Part shown: piece after piece, positions 1 to 7,267 of the stretch | Position numbering within the stretch: position 1 is the first letter of the stretch | Layout: every line of letters begins with the position of its first letter | NCBI GenBank assembly: GCA_018820315.1 | Contig: JAHJOQ010000147.1 | Span: 1 to 55,149 of the forward strand | DNA: 55,149 nt | Origin: Candidatus Zixiibacteriota bacterium | GTDB lineage: Bacteria > Zixibacteria > MSB-5A5 > JAABVY01 > JAHJOQ01 | Reading direction: 5' to 3' | Notes under the pieces: model-generated | The model's input: the letters and a program-made list of their open reading frames with translations, nothing else | What the model was told of the DNA's origin: nothing | The model's database searches: none | Program-made: the position numbers and the translations under genes

Positions 1-682
1 AAATAAAGGAAGCCGCATAACTGGAGAACTTGAGGATACTATCAAAACAATCATCCACAACTCTTGACAATATCTCATCGACATCTTCGCCTAGCCATTC
101 TGGAAACAGACATTTGTGTTCCCGGAACATGTCTTGTACTTGAACCGCTAGTACCCTGTTTCTCTGATCTGCATAGGATGTACCCTCGTTATGGAGCTGC
201 ATGCGAAGCACATTAAGCACCTTCGCTGAGTATTCGCGAGATTGACGCATAGAGGAGGCGTCATTCAATCTACACCCACGAAAATCGAGCTTTTCAGTTC
301 GATTGTCAGGATTTCCCCAGAAAACATCCCGAAATTCAATACCGACCGGTGACTCACCTTTGAATCGCTCAATTGCTTGTTTCAGTTGACATTGTTGAAT
401 ATATGCGTGATCCCGCAAAGCAATCTGCCCCAGATATCCTAGGTAACTCCTGATGCTCTTTGCGAGATGAGGCGCCAAGCTGGTCTCGTCTTCATGTGCA
501 TACGAGCGAGGGACAACCAGCTTCTCTTCAATGAAGCCTCTGTGGAGCAGCTCAAAGAGTCTGGAGAACTCCGGTTTGACGCGCTCGTTGACGTCTGCCT
601 TGGCCATGTCGCTTATGAAATTCTGGTCAAGATAGACTACCAGCTTCTTCGTTAACTTGCCCATAGCAATCGTATGTGCCAT
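1..682 (-). CDS. Unrecognised protein, possible PIN-like fold; 3' end cut off by window edge
   Basis: An open frame of at least 227 codons runs without a stop from an ATG at 682 to the left edge, so the C-terminus is missing. The N-terminus reads KKLVVYLDQNFISDMAKA: a short hydrophobic strand, then Asp, Asn and Ser, which recalls the first strand and first acidic residue of PIN-domain nucleases. The rest is mainly helical, charged and unfamiliar. The start is uncertain: an AAGGAG directly abuts the ATG at 682, while the next ATG (664) lies 18 nt beyond it. A weak promoter-like pair (TTGTGA, 16 nt, TATAGA) lies just upstream. It is transcribed away from rplU and is the only gene here without a clear housekeeping role. 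The coding call is fairly sure; the PIN idea is a guess. Confidence 0.6.
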   Translation of the reverse strand, partial: MAHTIAMGKLTKKLVVYLDQNFISDMAKADVNERVKPEFSRLFELLHRGFIEEKLVVPRSYAHEDETSLAPHLAKSIRSYLGYLGQIALRDHAYIQQCQLKQAIERFKGESPVGIEFRDVFWGNPDNRTEKLDFRGCRLNDASSMRQSREYSAKVLNVLRMQLHNEGTSYADQRNRVLAVQVQDMFREHKCLFPEWLGEDVDEILSRVVDDCFDSILKFSSYAASFI

Positions 683-868
683 CTCCTTCTCACTATAATG
701 CTCTATAATCACAAATATGGCAATCACAACCTTTCCCCTTGGGTAATCCGCTCTGAGGGCGGGCCGCCCAACCGAATAGTCAGGATCACGGGGATCCTGA
801 GCTACGTTTCTGGAACTAAAGCTTTTACAGATGTTACAAATAGGCGGAACTGGAGGGGTGTTTTTGGC

Positions 869-896
869 TTGACAGAAGCGCCTTTTTCGGTATTTT
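869..896 (+). promoter_or_regulatory. Predicted sigma-70-type promoter of rplU-bamA-skp-lpxD
   Basis: A perfect -35 TTGACA (869-874) is followed after 16 nt by a TATTTT -10 (891-896). Transcription would start near 903, about 40 nt before rplU, leaving room for its AGAAGGAG ribosome-binding site. No other good promoter was seen before lpxD. Confidence 0.7.
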
Positions 897-944
897 GAGC
901 GTTTAATCGCAAGGCGAAATTGAACTTAGAAGGAGTCATACTGA

Positions 945-1262
945 ATGTACGCGATTGTGGAATCAGGAAATGTCCAGTTCCGGGTTGAGAAAGGCGATAC
1001 CCTGCGGATACCAAAGGTAACCGCCGAGGCGGGAGATAAGCTTACGCTCGACAAGGTACTGATGCTTTGCGACGGCAAAGAGACGAAAGTCGGTACGCCG
1101 TATGTCGATGGCGCAAGTGTCGCCGCCGAGGTGCTCGGAGAAGTTCTCGATAAAAAAGTCGGGATTTTCAAAATGAAACGGCGCACCACCTACAGGCTTC
1201 ACAACGGGCATCGCCAGCCTTATACAGAAATCAGGATTGATGACATCGTAAAACCGGGATGA
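945..1262 (+). CDS. rplU: 50S ribosomal protein L21
   Basis: This 105-residue protein has the usual length of bacterial L21, which binds 23S rRNA in the large subunit. It begins MYAIVESGNVQFRV, keeps the central GTPYVDGA segment, and ends in the basic MKRRTTYRLHNGHRQPYT segment with the final I-x-I-x-x-I. An AGAAGGAG lies 9-10 nt before the ATG. L21 is normally followed by rpmA (L27), but here bamA starts 4 nt after the stop and rpmA lies 15 kb away on the other strand. rplU is thus the first gene of an outer-membrane biogenesis operon. Confidence 0.96.
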   Translation: MYAIVESGNVQFRVEKGDTLRIPKVTAEAGDKLTLDKVLMLCDGKETKVGTPYVDGASVAAEVLGEVLDKKVGIFKMKRRTTYRLHNGHRQPYTEIRIDDIVKPG

Positions 1263-1266
1263 TAGC

Positions 1267-3588
1267 TTGAATTCTCGCGGAACGGACTCCAAACCCTGCA
1301 TTGCTACTGCAGCTATTTTGCTGGCAGTAGCGATTGCGATTTTTGCGTTGCCTGCGGCTTTGTTTGCGCAGGACTATTCGATTTCATCGGTCGATGTCAG
1401 AGGGAACAGGACGGTCGATCAGACGCTCATTATGAGCGTGTCCGATCTTCCAGTCGGATCCATATTAACCTCGACTGCCACGCAGGATGCGATCAGAAGA
1501 GTCTATTCTCTTGGGTTGTTCAGCGATGTCAAGATCGAGGGGGATCGCTCCGGCGACAATATCGCCCTACATATCGTTGTGAAGGAGTTCCCGCGTCTCA
1601 AAGAGGTCCGATACGAGGGCAACGACAAGGTCAACGATGACGACCTCGACGAGGCTCTGCAGATTAAGATCGGTCAGGTGGCCACACCGAATCTTCTCCA
1701 GCTGACAGTCAATAGCATTCTCGACCTCTATCGCGAGAAGGGGTATTTCCTTGCCGAAGTCAAGCATGAGGAAGAGATTGACTTGGAGAAGGGGATTGCG
1801 GTCGTCAAATTCAAGATCAAGGAAAATGCCAAGATCAAGATTAAGGCGATCGAGTTCGAGGGCAATGTTGCGTTTTCCGATGGCGATTTACGCGGCAAGA
1901 TGTCGAACAAGCCGAAGAGTTTCTTTCGTGGCGGTAGTTTCAACAAGTCGAAATATCCCGAGGACAAAGAGAAAGTCGTCGAATTCTATAACGAGAAGGG
2001 TTATATCGACGCGCGAATTATGGGGGATACGTTGATACTGGTGGAGGATCAGAAGAAGCTGATTATCCGCATCGAAGTCGAAGAGGGGCTTCGATACAGA
2101 TTTGGCAATACGACATTTTCCGGTCATAAGCTGTTTAATGACGAGCATCTCGCCTCCAAACTGAAGTATGATGAGGGGGATGTCTACAACCGCGAAAAGT
2201 ATGAAGAGTCTGTTGGGGAGCTCTATTCGATCTATCAGGAAGAGGGCAATATCCACGCGCGGATATTTGACAATATTTCGACAACAGATTCGACGGTCGA
2301 TATCGCATTCGAGATATCCGAGGGGGTACCTGCCAAGATAAACCTGGTTCAGATTGAGGGGAATTCGAAGACCAAGGAGAAGGTGATCCGGCGTGAGTTG
2401 TTTTCGTCGCCGGGGCAAGTTTTCAGGCGTTCGCTCCTTATGAGATCAGTCAGAAACGTCATGGTTCTCAATTACTTCGAGAATGTCGAGCCGGACTTCA
2501 AGGTGCTTGAGAACGGCGACGTCGATCTGATCCTGAAAGTCACCGAGAAGCCGACAGGCCAGTTCAATGTCGGCGCCGGATATTCCGGCCAGGATAAATT
2601 TGTCGGTACGCTTGGACTTGGAATCCCGAACTTCAGAGGCAATGGTCAGAATGTAGATATCAAGTGGGAGTTCGGAGGACGGAGATCATCATTCTCGCTT
2701 GGCTTCACTGAGCCGTGGCTGCTCGACTCTCCGACATCGCTCGGTATAGACCTTTACAGCATCAACAGAAGATGGTATGAAGATTTCACGGAAGGGCGCA
2801 GAGGTTTGGGATTGCGGCTCGGACGGAGACTGCGGTGGCCGGATGACTATTTCGGTGTCTATTGGCGCTACCGTGCCGAGGACGTCCGGTATTACGAATT
2901 CTCAGATACTTACAAAGCACAGACGATCGATGATGCGACGAGCCTGACGAGATTCGATGAGGACTGGCAGAGGACTTCATCGATGACTGTTACGGTGACG
3001 CGAGATTCCCGAGATCTTTCGCAGTTTGCTACCGCTGGTTCGGTTGTCAGCCTTTCTGGCGAATATTCCGGTGGTCTGCTTGGCGGTGATTGGCGATACA
3101 ATAAGTTCATACTTCAGGTTTCGAAATTCCAGAAAGTGTTCTGGAAGTTCGTCATTGCAGCAAAAGCAAGATATGGTCTAATCTTCGCTCCGGAAGGTGA
3201 TTCGAAAGTGCCGTATTCGGAGCGATTCTCTCCGGGAGGGACCGACCTTGACGGATTCATAAGAGGTTATGACGACGGCAGGGTGACTCCACGCACGGCG
3301 TCTGGGGCATATCTTCGAGGCAGATCGATGGCGGTGTATAATGCAGAATTGCAGTTTCCACTTGTCGCGCAGCAGGTCTATCTGCTTCTATTGGCTGACG
3401 CAGGAAACTCATGGCTCGAACCGAAAGACTTGCGTCCATTTGATTCCAGGTCGCTATATGGATCGTATGGTTTTGGCTTCAGGCTCGTTGTGCCGGGGAT
3501 CGGGATCATCGGCTTCGATTTCGCGCGCGGGATAAGCGGCGCGCAGAATGAATGGAAACCGCATTTTCAGATAGGAACAACATTCTGA
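1267..3588 (+). CDS. bamA: Outer-membrane protein assembly factor BamA
   Basis: BamA folds and inserts beta-barrel proteins in the outer membrane. The 773 residues comprise a signal peptide (1-34, predicted cleavage LFA|Q35), five POTRA domains starting near residues 36, 109, 188, 275 and 356, each with a V/I-x-x-x-GN-like core, and a C-terminal barrel from about 430 ending in Phe. The conserved L6 loop motif IRGY is at 665-668. The start is TTG at 1267, 4 nt after rplU; no ATG precedes the signal peptide. skp and lpxD follow, the usual outer-membrane biogenesis neighbourhood. After cleavage the mature N-terminus would be Gln (see findings). Confidence 0.95.
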   Translation: MNSRGTDSKPCIATAAILLAVAIAIFALPAALFAQDYSISSVDVRGNRTVDQTLIMSVSDLPVGSILTSTATQDAIRRVYSLGLFSDVKIEGDRSGDNIALHIVVKEFPRLKEVRYEGNDKVNDDDLDEALQIKIGQVATPNLLQLTVNSILDLYREKGYFLAEVKHEEEIDLEKGIAVVKFKIKENAKIKIKAIEFEGNVAFSDGDLRGKMSNKPKSFFRGGSFNKSKYPEDKEKVVEFYNEKGYIDARIMGDTLILVEDQKKLIIRIEVEEGLRYRFGNTTFSGHKLFNDEHLASKLKYDEGDVYNREKYEESVGELYSIYQEEGNIHARIFDNISTTDSTVDIAFEISEGVPAKINLVQIEGNSKTKEKVIRRELFSSPGQVFRRSLLMRSVRNVMVLNYFENVEPDFKVLENGDVDLILKVTEKPTGQFNVGAGYSGQDKFVGTLGLGIPNFRGNGQNVDIKWEFGGRRSSFSLGFTEPWLLDSPTSLGIDLYSINRRWYEDFTEGRRGLGLRLGRRLRWPDDYFGVYWRYRAEDVRYYEFSDTYKAQTIDDATSLTRFDEDWQRTSSMTVTVTRDSRDLSQFATAGSVVSLSGEYSGGLLGGDWRYNKFILQVSKFQKVFWKFVIAAKARYGLIFAPEGDSKVPYSERFSPGGTDLDGFIRGYDDGRVTPRTASGAYLRGRSMAVYNAELQFPLVAQQVYLLLLADAGNSWLEPKDLRPFDSRSLYGSYGFGFRLVVPGIGIIGFDFARGISGAQNEWKPHFQIGTTF

Positions 3589-3629
3589 GTTCAGATTGAT
3601 AAAGATTTGATTTCTAAGGAGGAAGTGAC

Positions 3630-4175
3630 GTGAAGATAGTGAATGGTTACAAGTCTGTGCTGATGATCTTTCTGGCGATGGCATTCGTGTTGTCTATCGC
3701 TCCCGACGTGATGGCACAGGAGGGAAGGATTGTCTACATCGATTCGTACAGAATACGGCAGGAATACAAGGAATTTCAGGACGCTCAGACCGCATTCAAT
3801 ACTGAGATTGACGAGTGGAATCAGGAAGGTTTTGACCTGCAGCGTGAGCTCGATTCACTGAAAGTCGATCTTGAGAAAAAACGCCTGTTCTACAGTCCAG
3901 ACAAGCTTGCCGAAACTCAGGACGTGATCGCAACCAAGGAAGCGGCTCTACAGAAGTTCACCAATGACATTTTCGGGCCGAACGGCAGGGCGGAACGACG
4001 CAATCAGGAACTGACGCAGCCGCTGCTCGATAAGGTGACGGCTGTGCTCGAAAAGATCGCAATTGAGAACAACTACTTGTATATTCTCGACGCAGTTAAC
4101 GGCAACATCGCTTACGCAAAGAAGACGCTCGATATCACGGACAAGGTGCTGGAAGAATTAGCCGACTTGCAGTAG
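3630..4175 (+). CDS. skp: Periplasmic chaperone of the Skp/OmpH family
   Basis: This 181-residue protein has a signal peptide cleaved at VMA|Q30, then the Skp/OmpH pattern: an opening strand RIVYIDSYRI, a long charged helical hairpin (about residues 45-125) and a closing segment with NYLYILDA. Skp trimers hold unfolded outer-membrane proteins on the way to BamA. The start is GTG at 3630, with TAAGGAGG 7 nt upstream. bamA ends 41 nt before it and lpxD begins 1 nt after its stop, so the three genes are co-transcribed. Sequence identity in this family is low; context makes the call firm. The mature N-terminus is Gln. Confidence 0.9.
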   Translation: MKIVNGYKSVLMIFLAMAFVLSIAPDVMAQEGRIVYIDSYRIRQEYKEFQDAQTAFNTEIDEWNQEGFDLQRELDSLKVDLEKKRLFYSPDKLAETQDVIATKEAALQKFTNDIFGPNGRAERRNQELTQPLLDKVTAVLEKIAIENNYLYILDAVNGNIAYAKKTLDITDKVLEELADLQ

Positions 4176-4176
4176 A

Positions 4177-5205
4177 ATGGCATACTCGGCACGCGAAATT
4201 GCAGAGAAGATCGGCGCTGAAGTCGTCGGGGATGGCTCAGTTGAACTGATTGGCCTGGCTGGCATTGAGAATGCCCATCCCGGTGAGTTGGCATTTGTGG
4301 CGAACAGAAAGTACCTTCGGTATCTGGCGACCACACGTGCGTCGGCAGTAATCACGGAAGCTGACGTTCACTCTGAGCAATTGACACTGCTCGTGCATCC
4401 TGATCCCTATTTCGCTTTTATGAAGGCGATCAGGATTTTTCATCCTCCAAAGGAATATTCTCCCGGAATCCATGCTACAGCCGTAATAGCCGAATCAGCC
4501 CAGGTTGACCCATCTGCCCATATCGGACCGAACGTCGTGATAGAGGAATCGGTCACAGTCGGCAAGAGAAGCGCTGTATTGGCGAATGCCTTTGTCGGGG
4601 AAAAAGTCCAGATTGGCGACGAGTGCCTGATCTATCCAAATGTCACTATCAGGGAGCAGAGTATCATAGGCGACCGGGTCAACGTCCACAGCGGCACGGT
4701 CATCGGATCTGACGGTTTTGGTTATGCAAAGGCCGATGGGAAACACCACAAGATTCTCCAGGTGGGGCACGTTGCAATTGAAGATGACGTCGAGATCGGT
4801 GCGAACGTGACTATAGACAGGGCAACTCTCGGCGTGACGCGAATCGGGCGCGGAACGAAGATCGACAACCTTGTACAGATAGGTCACAACGTTGATATAG
4901 AAGAAGGTTGTATCATAATCTCGCAGACGGGTGTTTCAGGATCGACAAAGCTTGGCAAATATGTCATACTGGCGGGGCAGGTAGGGCTTGTAGGCCACAT
5001 CGAGATTGGTGACGGCGCGATCGTCGGTGCGCAGTCGGGGGTGTCTAAGAATGTCCCGGCCGGCAAGACAGTCTCAGGCAGTCCTGCACGCGGGATTATG
5101 CATGCCAGGAAAATCGATGCGTGTCTGAGCAAGCTTCCGGAATCGATCAAGTTGCTCAAGGAGCTTGACAAGAAGATCGCAAAGCTGACGAAGACTGAAG
5201 ATTAG
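4177..5205 (+). CDS. lpxD: UDP-3-O-acylglucosamine N-acyltransferase (lipid A synthesis)
   Basis: LpxD transfers a 3-hydroxyacyl chain from acyl carrier protein to the amine of UDP-3-O-acyl-glucosamine, the third step of lipid A synthesis. Residues 1-100 form the uridine-binding domain, about 105-310 a left-handed beta helix of hexapeptide repeats, and the rest a helical tail. The signature DGFGYA is present, and His237 in VQIGHNV matches the catalytic His of the family. The 342-residue length is typical. The start is 1 nt after the skp stop, with no obvious ribosome-binding site, which suggests coupling. The stop overlaps that of the convergent lipoprotein gene. lpxA, lpxC and fabZ are not in the window. 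Confidence 0.95.
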   Translation: MAYSAREIAEKIGAEVVGDGSVELIGLAGIENAHPGELAFVANRKYLRYLATTRASAVITEADVHSEQLTLLVHPDPYFAFMKAIRIFHPPKEYSPGIHATAVIAESAQVDPSAHIGPNVVIEESVTVGKRSAVLANAFVGEKVQIGDECLIYPNVTIREQSIIGDRVNVHSGTVIGSDGFGYAKADGKHHKILQVGHVAIEDDVEIGANVTIDRATLGVTRIGRGTKIDNLVQIGHNVDIEEGCIIISQTGVSGSTKLGKYVILAGQVGLVGHIEIGDGAIVGAQSGVSKNVPAGKTVSGSPARGIMHARKIDACLSKLPESIKLLKELDKKIAKLTKTED

Positions 5206-7007
5206 TCGATGTACTCGACTGCGTAGCGCCTGATTGTTCCGCCATCTCCCACAACATAGAAGCTGTTTCTGTCTTCACCCCAGATGCCGTACAGATCGCT
5301 GCTGGTTCCCGAAAAATATCTAGTCCAGTAGCTTCCGTTGAAGAACAGGATCGTCCCACCCCGTCCGACAGCGAGTACTTCGTCTGATCGCACTCCCCAG
5401 ATATCTATGAGGTCAATGCCTGTATCCTTGAGCCTTGTCACCCAACTCACTCCGTCATAATGAATCGCAACACCGTTCTGGCCTATGGCGATTATTCTGT
5501 TTGGCTCTTTTACAAGGAGACCGAGGAAGTAGTATCGGGAATCTGAGAATATCTGAGCCCAGTTCGTTCCGTCATACCGCAGAATTGTGCCTTCTTCGCC
5601 GGCTGTGAAGATCAGGCCGTCACGAGTTCCTCGGATCGCCGCGATGTGTTTATTTGAACCTGTGTCGAGTTCTCTCCAGGCGGCACCATCAAAGTGGATC
5701 ACTTTGCCGTTATCTCCGGCGGCGTAGACATCCCACGGACTCTGACCCCAGATGGAGACGTAATTGGCGAGTGTGTCATCGGTGTGATAGCTCACGCTCC
5801 ACGCGCTGCCGTTGAATTGTAGAATCTTGCTGCCCGCAGCCGCAAAGATCGCGTTGCCGCTGGTACCCCAGAGTTCGAGGATTACATTGTCATTCTTTTG
5901 ATGCATTTGACGCCATCCTGTGCCGCTTTTCGCCAGCACGACGCCATCGTCGCCCGCTGCATAGACATCGAAATCGCTTTCTCCCCACACAGTCCTCAGT
6001 CGTCCACTGGCTACGCGTGGCAGGAGTTGCGTGTGTACCCCTTCTGCGGTGCTCCGATAGACGATTCCGCCATCGCCGCAGAAATAGAACTCGTCAGGCA
6101 CGATTCCACTGATTCCGTAGACTCCCTTTGTGCCGAGGCGGTGAGAGCGAAGAATGTCTGCCGCAAAGTCAATCTGGAATATATCTCCCTGAACAGTTGA
6201 TGCGTATATGCCGTCTGAGGATAGACCCCACACTGCCACAAAATCAACAACGGATTCGTCGCTCACACCTGCGTCAAATGTTTGCCACGTAACGCCGTCA
6301 TAGAATACCATCTTCGCGTTCTCTCCTACTGCGATCAGAGTGTCATCACCGAACCCCCACGTGGAAATTAGCGTACCGGATGTGACTGTCGAGACGGAAT
6401 CCCACTTTGAGCCGTCATAATGCAATATCAGCCCGGTGACTCCGACGGCAAAGATGTTATCAGCTGAACTTCCCCATACAGAGAAGATCGCTCGACTCAC
6501 CGGAGTTGTCATCACAGACCAGCTAGTGCCATCGTAATTCAGGATTGTGCCGCTGTTACCGACGGCGAAGACATTGTCGTCCGTCAATCCCCAGATCCCG
6601 TGCAACTGTCCCGAATAATTGGATGTCATTTTTGACCATTCTTCGCCATCAAAGTGCAGAATTTCTCCGACTTCACTGCACGCAAATACACTCGAATCGG
6701 ATGAAGCCCAGACTCCCGTCAGATCGTAATTGGTGATTGGATCGTGAAGAGTAGAGGTTTGGCCTTTGATAGACAGAATTGTCCCCAGGTCACCGACAGT
6801 ATGGACAGTTGACGAGGAACTGTCGACCCAGATTGCGTTCAGCTTATTAGCTTGGGGCAAAGGCGATTGCCATTCACCCGTGAGAGTGATTGCATTATCT
6901 GAGTCGTCTTCGGACTCAAACGGTTTTTCCTCGTAACACCCCGCAGAGATAACGAGCAGCAGCATTGCGAAGCTCAGCGACACGATCAATCGTCCTGATA
7001 TATTCAT
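5202..7007 (-). CDS. Secreted lipoprotein made of about 14 propeller-type repeats
   Basis: This 601-residue protein has a lipoprotein signal peptide (residues 1-23, lipobox SAGC with Cys24). The rest is almost entirely about 14 repeats of some 40 residues. Each carries a WG turn, a D-x-x-F/Y-A-V-G strand, a G-T-I-L strand and a Y/F-DG-x-x-W end. This resembles YCF48/BNR-like beta-propeller blades seen in surface proteins of FCB-type bacteria. The start was moved from 7067 to ATG 7007 because the signal peptide begins there and a GGAG lies 9 nt upstream. A strong promoter lies at 7090-7118. Its TAA shares bases with the lpxD TAG. The function is unknown; adhesion or ligand binding is only a guess. 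Confidence 0.85.
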   Translation of the reverse strand: MNISGRLIVSLSFAMLLLVISAGCYEEKPFESEDDSDNAITLTGEWQSPLPQANKLNAIWVDSSSSTVHTVGDLGTILSIKGQTSTLHDPITNYDLTGVWASSDSSVFACSEVGEILHFDGEEWSKMTSNYSGQLHGIWGLTDDNVFAVGNSGTILNYDGTSWSVMTTPVSRAIFSVWGSSADNIFAVGVTGLILHYDGSKWDSVSTVTSGTLISTWGFGDDTLIAVGENAKMVFYDGVTWQTFDAGVSDESVVDFVAVWGLSSDGIYASTVQGDIFQIDFAADILRSHRLGTKGVYGISGIVPDEFYFCGDGGIVYRSTAEGVHTQLLPRVASGRLRTVWGESDFDVYAAGDDGVVLAKSGTGWRQMHQKNDNVILELWGTSGNAIFAAAGSKILQFNGSAWSVSYHTDDTLANYVSIWGQSPWDVYAAGDNGKVIHFDGAAWRELDTGSNKHIAAIRGTRDGLIFTAGEEGTILRYDGTNWAQIFSDSRYYFLGLLVKEPNRIIAIGQNGVAIHYDGVSWVTRLKDTGIDLIDIWGVRSDEVLAVGRGGTILFFNGSYWTRYFSGTSSDLYGIWGEDRNSFYVVGDGGTIRRYAVEYID

Positions 7008-7089
7008 GAATCTACTCCGACCTGTTTTATGCGTTGCCAAATGATATACTGTCAAAGGCTTATACAATGATCTCTATAATCAGTTCACG

Positions 7090-7118
7090 AATATACCAGC
7101 GCTGACTTCCCATGTCAA
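7090..7118 (-). promoter_or_regulatory. Predicted sigma-70-type promoter of the propeller lipoprotein gene
   Basis: On the minus strand, TTGACA (7118-7113), a 17-nt spacer and TATATT (7095-7090) give a near-consensus promoter. Transcription would start near 7083, about 76 nt before the ATG at 7007. The gene therefore need not depend on read-through from the secreted protein gene upstream. Confidence 0.7.
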
Positions 7119-7183
7119 TTTCAATTTGTCTGCTGATATCTTTGATCTGGAGATGATTTTGCAAGTCGGGGGAATATAATGCA

Positions 7184-7231
7184 TCGGCGGTGCGCTGAGA
7201 CTCCTCGATCAAAGAATCTGCACACCGCCGA
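7184..7231 (-). terminator. Long inverted repeat after the secreted protein gene
   Basis: Twelve-base arms (7184-7195 and 7220-7231, one G-T pair) enclose a 24-nt loop, 37 nt after the stop at 7268. No U-run follows on the minus strand, so it is not a classic intrinsic terminator. It may protect the 3' end of the mRNA or act as a factor-assisted stop. Confidence 0.4.
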
Positions 7232-7267
7232 AAATAATAGGGCAATTATGCCAATCTATGTTTCTCG

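Noticed and set aside
467-655. A 62-codon plus-strand open frame near the left edge
   Set aside because: It is antisense to the longer, credible minus-strand gene that runs off the edge.
674-898. A 74-codon plus-strand open frame before rplU
   Set aside because: It reads through the rplU promoter, lacks a ribosome-binding site and has no recognisable sequence.
7060-7245. A 61-codon minus-strand open frame between the two surface protein genes
   Set aside because: It contains the long hairpin and the promoter of the lipoprotein gene, and no family resemblance was seen.
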